A DNA stretch of 34,226 nucleotides. Origin: Veillonella caviae (GTDB lineage Bacteria > Bacillota > Negativicutes > Veillonellales > Veillonellaceae). The notes under the pieces were generated by a model, which was not told where the DNA came from, searched no databases, and was given only the letters and a program-made list of their open reading frames with translations. Position 1 is the stretch's first letter, and each line of letters starts with the position of its first letter. Shown one piece after another: positions 1 to 6,918 of the stretch. Location of the stretch: NCBI RefSeq assembly GCF_003992125.1, contig NZ_RQUY01000023.1:1-34226 (forward strand). The letters are read 5' to 3'. The position numbers and the translations under genes were made by a program.

Positions 1-29
1 GATTTTTGACGAATATATGACGATATAAC

Positions 30-57
30 AAAAAACCGCTGTATTACAGCGGTTTTT
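30..57 (-). terminator. Rho-independent terminator of the divIC-S1-ppx-tilS group
   Basis: An 11-bp perfect stem (31-41 with 47-57, core CCGCTG/CAGCGG) with a 5-base loop is followed on the minus strand by six T. The tilS stop codon (44-46) lies in the hairpin loop, so the last tilS codons are the ascending arm. The arm sequences also give a T run on plus, so it may work in both directions. Confidence 0.85.
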
Positions 58-1162
58 GTTCTAATAGATATACTGATATTGTATCACATTGAGCAATAAT
101 TGTAACTTCGCGAATTTGTAAAGTTTTAGGCTCCCCAGTATTAACAATATCTTGTAATTGCTGTTGATGTGCCCATGATAATTGTAATGGTGTACATAAC
201 AGTTGCCAAATGCGCCTCTGTAGTGCTAATGGCTGTTTTCTCAATGCTCGACGTGATATACGTCGCACCATACGAACAGGCATATTAATACAGTTTTCAT
301 TATTCATATGAACCGCATAAGATGATTCAATTTCACTATTCGTATTATAAGCACTACCCTCGATCACTGTTAACTGTTCATTCACCAATGTATCATATAC
401 CAAACGAGCCGATGTTTCTATAAAATGAGTATCTTCTTTTGCAATGACTCCCATACGGCACACTGTATCTACCACATTGGGATTAATGCTTTCTAATTCA
501 GGCATCACTAAATGACGTATACGATTACGTGTATAGGATGTATCATAATTGCTCATATCGATACAATACGGAATATTTGAAAGTTCTGCATACTCAATAA
601 GTTCCCATTTTCTCACATCTAATAAGGGCCGCACGATAGGTATATCAGAAGTATAATTCACCACATCCATACCTACAAGGCCTTGTATACCTGCGCCACG
701 AATGAGATGAGCCATTATCGTTTCACATTGGTCATCTTTATGATGAGCAGTCACGATATACGCATACTTTTCTTGACGCGCTATTTTTATGAGCCATTGA
801 TATCGCCCTATACGCCCAGCAGTTTCTAAAGAAATATGTTGGTCTTTTGCTAAACTAGGAATATCCATGGTTGTCCCATAAAAGGGTATCTGTAACGCTC
901 TACAATATTCGGATACCATCTGTAGTTCTTCTATGCCTTCTGGACGTATACCATGATTCATAGTAGCCACTCCAATATGCCAATCAGCTTTACGATGCAC
1001 AGATAACGCTAAAAGTATATCTACCAAAACCATCGAGTCAGGCCCACCAGAGCAGGCTATCAGAATGCGTGCATGATTAGGAAACAAATTGACATTCTTT
1101 AATGTACAATTGACGGTTCTATGTATTTTTTTGATTCCTATTGCAGTTGTTTTTCTATCCAT
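44..1162 (-). CDS. tilS: tRNA(Ile)-lysidine synthase TilS
   Basis: TilS is the cytoplasmic PP-loop ATPase that joins lysine to C34 of the CAU-anticodon tRNA-Ile, changing its decoding from AUG to AUA. The signature SGGPDS is at residues 38-43. The family motif HHKDDQCET is at about 140-148, followed by DMSNYD (202-207) and RNRIR (212-216), all characteristic of TilS. At 372 residues it is shorter than E. coli TilS (about 430) or B. subtilis TilS (about 470), so the C-terminal tRNA-binding region is reduced. The start overlaps the end of ppx by 25 bases, implying translational coupling; the ribosome binding site is weak (GGAAG about 12 bases upstream). A start at another codon is possible, but the PP-loop must lie downstream of it. 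Confidence 0.93.
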   Translation of the reverse strand: MDRKTTAIGIKKIHRTVNCTLKNVNLFPNHARILIACSGGPDSMVLVDILLALSVHRKADWHIGVATMNHGIRPEGIEELQMVSEYCRALQIPFYGTTMDIPSLAKDQHISLETAGRIGRYQWLIKIARQEKYAYIVTAHHKDDQCETIMAHLIRGAGIQGLVGMDVVNYTSDIPIVRPLLDVRKWELIEYAELSNIPYCIDMSNYDTSYTRNRIRHLVMPELESINPNVVDTVCRMGVIAKEDTHFIETSARLVYDTLVNEQLTVIEGSAYNTNSEIESSYAVHMNNENCINMPVRMVRRISRRALRKQPLALQRRIWQLLCTPLQLSWAHQQQLQDIVNTGEPKTLQIREVTIIAQCDTISVYLLEQKPL

Positions 1163-2031
1163 TCTTGTTGCAACGCTTCCATTCCATCTTGCTCACTAAC
1201 AAATATATGCGGTATCTCATAAGCGTCCATAAAGGATGTGAGAATTTCTGCACCACTAGTGATAATATCTACACGACCTGGCTGTAACCCTGGTACTTGT
1301 AAACGCTCTTCACGATTCATGTATCGCAAAGTCATAATTAACCCCTCTATGGTTTCACGAGATAATTTATGTCCTTGGATCAATTTAGAATCATAGGTGC
1401 TCAGCTTTAAATCCATAGCCGCTAAAGTCGTAATAGTACCGCCAATACCTATGAAATCACCAAACTCACCTTCTAGCATCATTGGATCCCACAAAAACCT
1501 TGTTTCTTCCCAAACGGCTTGAGGCCCCTCTTCCGATAGTGATTGTAAACGCACCGCCCCTACAGGGTAAGAACGACTCCAATATACATCATCACCGGAG
1601 CCAACTGCTAGTTCAGTACTGCCCCCACCAATATCGATGATTCCATAATGAATACCATCCTGCAATCGCCCTTGCAGTGCCCCTTTAAATCCGTATATAG
1701 CTTCTTCATCCCCAGATAAAATTCTTGTTTCCATAGTACAATACTGTTTGGCATGTTCTAAAAAGCTAACCCCATTTGCCGCCTCACGAACCGCACTAGT
1801 AGCAACCGCAAGAGCATGTTTAGCACCGTATGTATCTATTTTGCATTCTATGTCAGAAAATGCCTGAAAAGATGCTTCCATGGACTCTTCAGTAAGAGAA
1901 CCATCACTATAACACGCCCCTAATCGTGTAGTCCACAATTGTTTTGGCTCATTATACCAACGCCCTTTTTCATAAGTACCTAACAATAAACGTATAGAAT
2001 TAGAGCCTATATCTATAACTGCAAGTTTCAT
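1138..2031 (-). CDS. ppx: Ppx/GppA-family phosphatase (exopolyphosphatase-like)
   Basis: Member of the Ppx/GppA branch of the actin-like ATPase superfamily, which hydrolyses inorganic polyphosphate or the 5'-phosphate of pppGpp. The N-terminal phosphate-binding loop IDIGSNSIR is at 6-14, ATSAVREA at 77-84, the catalytic-glutamate region SGDEEA at 106-111 and the second loop DIGGGSTE at 133-140. At 297 residues it holds only the two-lobed core and lacks the C-terminal HD-type region of E. coli Ppx (about 510), like other short Ppx/GppA proteins. An AAAGGA ribosome binding site precedes the ATG. It sits between the S1-domain gene and tilS. Polyphosphate and pppGpp cannot be told apart as substrate from the sequence. 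Confidence 0.88.
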   Translation of the reverse strand: MKLAVIDIGSNSIRLLLGTYEKGRWYNEPKQLWTTRLGACYSDGSLTEESMEASFQAFSDIECKIDTYGAKHALAVATSAVREAANGVSFLEHAKQYCTMETRILSGDEEAIYGFKGALQGRLQDGIHYGIIDIGGGSTELAVGSGDDVYWSRSYPVGAVRLQSLSEEGPQAVWEETRFLWDPMMLEGEFGDFIGIGGTITTLAAMDLKLSTYDSKLIQGHKLSRETIEGLIMTLRYMNREERLQVPGLQPGRVDIITSGAEILTSFMDAYEIPHIFVSEQDGMEALQQEWIEKQLQ

Positions 2032-2058
2032 ACTTTATCCTTTCTAACTAATACGCAT

Positions 2059-2084
2059 AAAGAGATGACCGTAGCCATCTCTTT
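2059..2084 (-). other. Hairpin between S1-domain gene and ppx
   Basis: A 9-bp stem (AAAGAGATG at 2059-2067 with CATCTCTTT at 2076-2084) lies just after the S1-domain stop codon. The T run after it is very short (CTCTTTAT on minus), so it looks more like a processing or partial-termination hairpin than a full terminator. Confidence 0.45.
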
Positions 2085-2089
2085 GTCCA

Positions 2090-2485
2090 TTAGTCGCGAC
2101 GACCGCCTCGGCCGCCACGTTTCCCTTCCGTATTTCGTTTTAAATCATGCAATCGTTCATTACTATCGCGCAAAAAAGATTTCATTTTTGCCTCAAATGC
2201 CTCTGCACTTTGTTTTGGTCGTCGATTAGGGCGACGTTCTGTAGATTTTGGTATTTCCTGTGTTTGGCGAATAGAAAGTCCGATTTTATTGCCCTCTACT
2301 GATAAAACCTTAACCTTAACCTCATCTTGCAATTGTAACACATCATTAATATCCTCTATATAACCATGTGTTACCTCGGAAATGTGAACAAGGCCAGTTT
2401 GTTGTTCTCCTAAATCAACAAAGACCCCAAATTTCGTAATGCCTGAAACAGTACCATCTAAAATACTACCAACTTCGATTGCCAT
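2090..2485 (-). CDS. S1 RNA-binding domain protein (YabR/GSP13-like)
   Basis: Small RNA-binding protein with one S1 (OB-fold) domain at about residues 6-75, containing the typical GTVSGITKFGVFVDL strand pair and GLVHISE. The remaining roughly 55 residues are a basic, disordered tail ending in repeated RGG-like residues. The start is the ATG at 2485, because a good AGGAGG site lies 7 bases upstream; an in-frame upstream extension to 2527 lacks one. In Firmicutes such a gene often follows divIC, as here, and the proteins (B. subtilis YabR, GSP13) associate with ribosomes or RNA. The specific role in this organism is unknown. Confidence 0.85.
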   Translation of the reverse strand: MAIEVGSILDGTVSGITKFGVFVDLGEQQTGLVHISEVTHGYIEDINDVLQLQDEVKVKVLSVEGNKIGLSIRQTQEIPKSTERRPNRRPKQSAEAFEAKMKSFLRDSNERLHDLKRNTEGKRGGRGGRRD

Positions 2486-2540
2486 TTGGCCTCCTATACC
2501 TACTACTCGAACTATACTTGATTTCATGGATAGATATACC

Positions 2541-2867
2541 TTATTTTACATATGGTACTTCACCAGGTTTAACGAGTCCCAATTCATCGCGAGCCACTTG
2601 TTCTATGGTCTTCGGATCCTGTAACATCGCCTTTTCCTGCTCTAACTCATCATTTCGCATTTGCAATTCATGTAATTGCTGTTCTATATGTTGTTTTTCT
2701 TGATATATAGCTACTAAACGGTATGCTTGTCCTAATAAAATCAGCACCATAACCGCCACTGCAATTCGCTTAGCCCACATGATGACAATTTCCCGATCAC
2801 GAGCTGTGCGATTTGGTCGTACCCGTTTCCGTGGTACTCGTTTTTCTGATTGCGAAGATTGTTTCAT
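2541..2867 (-). CDS. divIC: Septum formation initiator DivIC/FtsB-like protein
   Basis: Bitopic division protein of 108 residues. It has a short, very basic cytoplasmic N-terminus (many Arg/Lys in 9-25), one membrane span at about 35-54, a coiled coil at about 55-83 rich in Gln/Glu/Leu, and the end DPKTIEQVARDELGLVKPGE that typifies DivIC/FtsB. In the family it pairs with FtsL-type proteins in the divisome. The ATG at 2867 is chosen because GAGGA lies 7 bases upstream; the in-frame TTG at 2879 has no site. A gap of 55 bases separates it from the S1-domain gene, so they are probably co-transcribed from the extended -10 promoter at 2910. Confidence 0.88.
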   Translation of the reverse strand: MKQSSQSEKRVPRKRVRPNRTARDREIVIMWAKRIAVAVMVLILLGQAYRLVAIYQEKQHIEQQLHELQMRNDELEQEKAMLQDPKTIEQVARDELGLVKPGEVPYVK

Positions 2868-2909
2868 GTATATCCTCAAATTACACTCACTATATATGAA
2901 TATTCTTAA

Positions 2910-2918
2910 ATTATACCA
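2910..2918 (-). promoter_or_regulatory. Extended -10 promoter for divIC group
   Basis: On minus the sequence reads TGG followed by a perfect TATAAT (2915-2910). No good -35 box is seen at 17 bases, as expected for an extended -10 promoter. It lies about 45 bases before the divIC start, within the 148-base gap after folK. A weak hairpin (2967-2985) in the same gap has no T run, so some folate-operon transcripts may read through. Confidence 0.6.
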
Positions 2919-3015
2919 TACTTATAGATTTATTGTAGCCTCTATTTATGCCATTTAAATATGCACAGTCGAAACCGCCTCGACTATATTAATTCCCATA
3001 ATACCTTGATATTTC

Positions 3016-3492
3016 CTATCTATCCAGCGCTAACTGAGCAATACGATTACCAATTGTTTCCCCTTCATAAGTAAATTGAGGCACTAATTCCTGTAACGGT
3101 TGCAATACAAATAATCGTTCCCAAAAATAAGGATGTGGTAATTGTAATGTAGGATCATCATATACTACACAACTACCGTCGCTCTGCAACGCATAGATAA
3201 TATCTAAATCAAGTGTTCGTGGACCCCAATGAATTGTACGCTCACGCTCTGCCTCTTGTTCCAACTGTTGCAATACTTTTAACATAGTATGTGGTTCTAA
3301 TGTTGAAATCACCTGCCATACTGCATTAATAAAAACAGGTTGATCTGTATATCCCCATGGTTCAGTTTCTAGCAAAGACGAGGATAGAACAGAATATATT
3401 CCCTCATGCTTTTGTAGAGATTGAAACGCTGTCGTTATATACTTCTTTCGATTCCCTATATTAGATCCTACGCTAACATAGTAGGTATACAT
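3016..3492 (-). CDS. folK: Hydroxymethyl-dihydropterin pyrophosphokinase FolK
   Basis: FolK transfers pyrophosphate from ATP to 6-hydroxymethyl-7,8-dihydropterin, making the substrate of FolP in folate synthesis. The 158 residues match the family length. The start has SVGSNIGNR (7-15). The signature WGPRTLDLDII is at 89-99, with the two Mg-binding Asp (95 and 97), and HPYFWERLFVLQPL follows. The ATG overlaps the folB stop codon by one base (TAATG), so translation is coupled. It is the last gene of the fol operon. Confidence 0.95.
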   Translation of the reverse strand: MYTYYVSVGSNIGNRKKYITTAFQSLQKHEGIYSVLSSSLLETEPWGYTDQPVFINAVWQVISTLEPHTMLKVLQQLEQEAERERTIHWGPRTLDLDIIYALQSDGSCVVYDDPTLQLPHPYFWERLFVLQPLQELVPQFTYEGETIGNRIAQLALDR

Positions 3493-3854
3493 TACATTTG
3501 ACCTCTTGTAGTGACAACCTCAACATAATCTAACATACCTGCAATAGGTACCGATGGTTTACGCACAGTGACAGCTACCCCCACAACACCTTGATAATGT
3601 TGGTATAATTTATCCGCAATGAGAGCGCCTAAACGTTCCAATAAATTACGACTTTCACCAGTCATAATAGCATTGACAATATTATACACCTCAACATAAT
3701 TGATAGAGTCCTCTAGCTCATCAGATTGGCCCGCTTTCGTTAAGTCAGTTTTTATTTCTACATCTACAAAAAAACGCTGTCCTAGCGATTTTTCCGATTT
3801 TAAATTGCCATGGTACCCGTAAAACCCCATATTCTTTAATACGATTTTATCCAT
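3492..3854 (-). CDS. folB: Dihydroneopterin aldolase FolB
   Basis: FolB cleaves 7,8-dihydroneopterin to 6-hydroxymethyl-7,8-dihydropterin and glycolaldehyde. The protein is 120 residues, the usual length. The GYHG motif (13-16) is followed by Glu21, then Tyr53, Glu73 (NLLERL) and Lys99 (RKPSVPI), matching the binding and catalytic positions of characterised aldolases. It lies 8 bases after folP and overlaps folK by one base. Its active site looks ordinary, in contrast to the FolE of the same operon. Confidence 0.95.
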   Translation of the reverse strand: MDKIVLKNMGFYGYHGNLKSEKSLGQRFFVDVEIKTDLTKAGQSDELEDSINYVEVYNIVNAIMTGESRNLLERLGALIADKLYQHYQGVVGVAVTVRKPSVPIAGMLDYVEVVTTRGQM

Positions 3855-3862
3855 AGTGTCTC

Positions 3863-4696
3863 CTATTCACTACGCAACAATCCATCTGCAACAGCTAATG
3901 CCCGTTTATGCATTAATACATTATGGACACGTACCATGTCAACGCCTTGGAATACACCTGTAATACAAGCAGCTACAGTGCCTTCATCCCTCTCTTCTGG
4001 CGGTAGTCCACCTAACATGGACCCAACAAATCGCTTCCGACTAGGGGCTAACAATACAGGATATTCATAAGCAGTAATCTCACCCAACCGTTGCATAACT
4101 TCAATATTTTGTGCTTCGGTCTTGCCAAAACCGATACCTGGGTCAAGCCAAATATGTTGCGGTTGCACCCCTTCTTTCAAAGCTTTATCTACAGCGGAAA
4201 AGAAGAACGCCTTCATATCTTCGATAATATCACCATAATTAGTGTCATTGCTATTATGCATGATAATAATAGGCACATGATATTTAGCCGCTACTGCTGC
4301 CATGTCAGGATCATAATGAAGGCCCCAGACATCATTTAAGATATGCGCACCTTTAGAAAATGCATAATCTGCCGTTTTAGCATGATAAGTATCAATAGAC
4401 ACTGGTACAGAAGACGCCTCTAAAACAGGATCTATTAAAATGCTAAGCCGCTCGATTTCTTGTTCTGCCGTAAGTGGTGTAGAACCAGGACGTGTAGATT
4501 CTACACCTAAATCGATGACATCCGCGCCATCCGCCACCATTTGGCGAGTCCAAGCTGCCGCCAATTCTGGCGTATTATGTTGTCCCCCATCGGAAAACGA
4601 ATCAGGTGTGCCATTCAAAATGCCCATAATTAATGTGTGGGCAAATAATTGCAATGTTTTTCCGTCACTCCAACTGTACTGTCTACGCTTATACAT
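3863..4696 (-). CDS. folP: Dihydropteroate synthase FolP
   Basis: FolP condenses hydroxymethyl-dihydropterin pyrophosphate with p-aminobenzoate; it is the sulfonamide target. The TIM-barrel motifs appear in order: MGILNGTPDSFSDGG (24-38), DLGVESTRPG (62-71), SIDT, ILNDVWG, LDPGIGFGK, SRKRF and RVHN near the end. The first motif has Gly where most family members have Val (NVTPDSF); I do not know whether this affects function. The length of 277 is normal. The start has AGGAGG 7 bases upstream and overlaps the end of folE by 8 bases. Confidence 0.95.
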   Translation of the reverse strand: MYKRRQYSWSDGKTLQLFAHTLIMGILNGTPDSFSDGGQHNTPELAAAWTRQMVADGADVIDLGVESTRPGSTPLTAEQEIERLSILIDPVLEASSVPVSIDTYHAKTADYAFSKGAHILNDVWGLHYDPDMAAVAAKYHVPIIIMHNSNDTNYGDIIEDMKAFFFSAVDKALKEGVQPQHIWLDPGIGFGKTEAQNIEVMQRLGEITAYEYPVLLAPSRKRFVGSMLGGLPPEERDEGTVAACITGVFQGVDMVRVHNVLMHKRALAVADGLLRSE

Positions 4697-5252
4697 CTGC
4701 GCCTCCTAACATAGCCAATGCTTCGTCACGAAGTGTCCCCATTTCACTAAGTACACCACGACTTTCCATAGTAATAACTTGTGAGCCTTGTGGCAAAGTG
4801 CCCTTCATCAACATACATAGTTGAGTGGCTTTCACTCTTACCAATACACCCTCTGCCTGTAAATCATGAATAATAGCATTAGCAATTTCCTGTGTTAATC
4901 GTTCTTGTAATTGCGGCTTTCTACTTAGCACCGTGATAACATCGTTGAACTTACTTAGTCCTGCTACACAACCATTATGAGGTTGATATATAACATCTAC
5001 GGTGCCAAAAAATGGCATCAAATGATGCTCACACATAGAGTAAAATGGAATATTCGTCACCGCTACGAGTCCTTTGTATTCCGTAGGAAATATATCTCCC
5101 CACAGTTCACGTGTTTCGCAGCCTATACCTGAAAACAATTCTTCAAATAATTCCGTTACTCGTGCAGGTGTTTTTTCTAATTCTGGTGCCTTTGTATCAA
5201 CAGAAAGAGCTTGTAAAAACTGCTCAATTCCTTCTTTTGCTCGTTGATTCAT
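4689..5252 (-). CDS. folE: GTP cyclohydrolase I family protein FolE, atypical active site
   Basis: GTP cyclohydrolase I normally converts GTP to 7,8-dihydroneopterin triphosphate, the entry to pterin synthesis. The ATG at 5252 is chosen for its AGGAGGG site, which overlaps the ABC-F stop codon; it gives 187 residues. The zinc ligands are present (Cys74 and His77 in SMCEHH, Cys146), as are Ser100-Lys101 (GLSK) and Glu117 (QERLT). By motif alignment with E. coli FolE (recalled, not computed), the catalytic His179 is replaced by Gln144 (TQLCMLMKG). The triphosphate-binding Arg139 and Arg185 become Asp104 and Lys150. Family membership is certain. Whether it makes dihydroneopterin triphosphate or stops earlier is open. 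It is the second gene of the fol operon. Confidence 0.9.
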   Translation of the reverse strand: MNQRAKEGIEQFLQALSVDTKAPELEKTPARVTELFEELFSGIGCETRELWGDIFPTEYKGLVAVTNIPFYSMCEHHLMPFFGTVDVIYQPHNGCVAGLSKFNDVITVLSRKPQLQERLTQEIANAIIHDLQAEGVLVRVKATQLCMLMKGTLPQGSQVITMESRGVLSEMGTLRDEALAMLGGADV

Positions 5253-5260
5253 AGGCCCTC

Positions 5261-6817
5261 CTAAACGATTTTTGTCGTCCAATCTTCAATATTCCAAATA
5301 TCTGTAATCCAGCTTTCATAAAATTCTGGCTCATGGCTAACGAGAACGATAGTCCCTTTAAAGTCTTTCAAAGCTCGCGCCAATTCTTCTTTAGCATAAA
5401 TATCTAAATGGTTAGTAGGTTCGTCCAATACTAATACATTGTATTTATTTTGCATCAATTTGCAGAGACGTACCTTCGCATTTTCACCACCAGATAACAC
5501 GCGCATTTGAGATGTAATGTGTTCATTTGTCAAACCACATCTCGCCAATGCAGCACGTACCTCTGCATTTGTCATGGCAGGGTATTCATTCCAAATATAA
5601 TCTAGCGCCGTTACGGAATTAGCTGGTGCATCTTCTTGGGCGAAATAGCCAACTTGTAAAAATTCACCTTTTACGAGTTCACCGCTTACAGGTTTTAGTA
5701 AACCTAAAATGGTTTTCAATAATGTTGTTTTACCTAAACCATTAACGCCGCGAATAGCGATTTTTTTATTGCGCTCAATTTGAAAGTCTACCGGTCTAGT
5801 TAACGGCTCATCATAACCGATTTCAAGGCCAAAAGCTTCAACGATAAAGCGACTCGGCGTACGGCCTTCTTTAAATCCAAAGGATGGTTTAATGTATTCC
5901 TTCGGCTTTTCAAGAATTTCCATTTTTTCTAATCGCTTAGCTCTAGAATTAGCCATACCACGAGTGGCAACACGAGCTTTATTACGTTGAATGAAATCCT
6001 CCATGCGTTCAATTTCTTGCTGTTGACGCTCATAAGCTTTTTGAGCTTGTGCCTTCTTCACTTCATATGCAGCTTGAAACTGATTATAATCCCCAGTGTA
6101 GCGAGTCAATACGGCTTGTTCAATATGATAAATTACATTAACTACAGAATTTAAAAATTCCATATCGTGAGAAATCAAAATAAATGCATTTTCGTAGTTT
6201 TGCAAATAATTTTGTAGCCAATAAATATGTTCCACATCTAGATAGTTCGTCGGTTCGTCTAAAAGAAGAATCGTCGGCTTTTCTAACAATAGTTTTGTCA
6301 ACAATACCTTCGTTCGTTGACCTCCACTCAGTTCCGTTACATCTCGATCTAATCCGATATCCATTAGACCAAGACCAGCCGCAGTACGCTCAATAACCGC
6401 ATCAATTTCATAGAATCCACGTTGCTCAAGAACCTCTTGCCATTCGCCTACTTGTTCGAGGAGTTTATTCATTTCATCATCTGATACATCACCCATTTTG
6501 TTGTAAGCATCATTGATATTTTGTTCCATCACATACAAATCATCAAACGCACGTTGTAAAACATCTCGAATAGTCATACCTTTTTCAAGTACTGCATGTT
6601 GATCTAAATAACCTACTGTTACTTGATTTGACCACTCGATTTTACCTTCATCAGGTGGCAATTTACCAGTAATGATATTAAGGAATGTAGATTTACCTTC
6701 CCCATTAGCGCCAATTAATCCCACATGTTCGCCTTTTAATAAACGAAACGATGCGTCATCTAATATTTGTCGAGCCCCAAAACCATGGGTCACATTGGAT
6801 ACGGTTAATACACTCAT
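5261..6817 (-). CDS. ABC-F family ATPase (YkpA-like)
   Basis: Soluble ABC-F protein of 518 residues with two nucleotide-binding domains and no membrane segments; the family acts on the ribosome. Domain 1 has Walker A GANGEGKS (36-43), LSGGQ (163-167) and LDEPT (186-190). A charged helical linker, the P-site tRNA interaction motif, spans about 247-310. Domain 2 has GVNGLGKT (357-364), LSGGE (441-445) and LDEPT (464-468). The N-terminus (MSVLTVSNVTHGFG) and overall length resemble B. subtilis YkpA rather than Vga/Msr-type resistance proteins. It is the first gene of the operon with folE, its stop overlapping the folE ribosome binding site. A strong promoter and hairpin-bearing leader precede it. 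Confidence 0.92.
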   Translation of the reverse strand: MSVLTVSNVTHGFGARQILDDASFRLLKGEHVGLIGANGEGKSTFLNIITGKLPPDEGKIEWSNQVTVGYLDQHAVLEKGMTIRDVLQRAFDDLYVMEQNINDAYNKMGDVSDDEMNKLLEQVGEWQEVLEQRGFYEIDAVIERTAAGLGLMDIGLDRDVTELSGGQRTKVLLTKLLLEKPTILLLDEPTNYLDVEHIYWLQNYLQNYENAFILISHDMEFLNSVVNVIYHIEQAVLTRYTGDYNQFQAAYEVKKAQAQKAYERQQQEIERMEDFIQRNKARVATRGMANSRAKRLEKMEILEKPKEYIKPSFGFKEGRTPSRFIVEAFGLEIGYDEPLTRPVDFQIERNKKIAIRGVNGLGKTTLLKTILGLLKPVSGELVKGEFLQVGYFAQEDAPANSVTALDYIWNEYPAMTNAEVRAALARCGLTNEHITSQMRVLSGGENAKVRLCKLMQNKYNVLVLDEPTNHLDIYAKEELARALKDFKGTIVLVSHEPEFYESWITDIWNIEDWTTKIV

Positions 6818-6820
6818 TAT

Positions 6821-6871
6821 CTATCTCCACCGGAATAAAAGCCGCCTTATATAAGACGGCTTGGTACACAT
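6821..6871 (-). other. Possible 16-codon leader ORF before the ABC-F gene
   Basis: An ATG about 8 bases after the predicted transcription start opens a frame of 16 codons (MCTKPSYIRRLLFRWR) that runs through the leader hairpin and stops 3 bases before the ABC-F start. It has no ribosome binding site, so it would have to be translated near-leaderless. A frame this short can arise by chance. Confidence 0.22.
6837..6862 (-). terminator. Terminator hairpin, also within the ABC-F leader
   Basis: A 10-bp stem (6839-6848 with 6853-6862, one G-U pair, AAGCCG/CGGCTT outer part) with a 4-base loop is followed on minus by TTTT. It would end the ldcA-M20 transcript. Because the next promoter (6886-6915) lies upstream of it, it also sits inside the ABC-F/fol leader, where it could act as an attenuator. 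Confidence 0.7.
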
Positions 6872-6885
6872 TAATTAATACTACT

Positions 6886-6915
6886 ATTGTACATTGATTT
6901 TACTTGATATGTCAA
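6886..6915 (-). promoter_or_regulatory. Promoter of the ABC-F/fol operon
   Basis: On minus, a perfect TTGACA (6915-6910) is separated by 18 bases from TACAAT (6891-6886). The -35 box starts 4 bases after the M20 gene stop codon. The predicted start near 6879 gives a leader of about 62 bases. Confidence 0.75.
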
Positions 6916-6918
6916 AAC

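Noticed and set aside
2967-2985. Hairpin AGTCGA/TCGACT after folK as a terminator
   Set aside because: Only 6 bp and no T run on either strand; kept only as a remark under the divIC promoter.
5253-5282. Longer folE starting at 5282
   Set aside because: It would overlap the ABC-F end, lacks a ribosome binding site, and the ATG at 5252 has a strong one.
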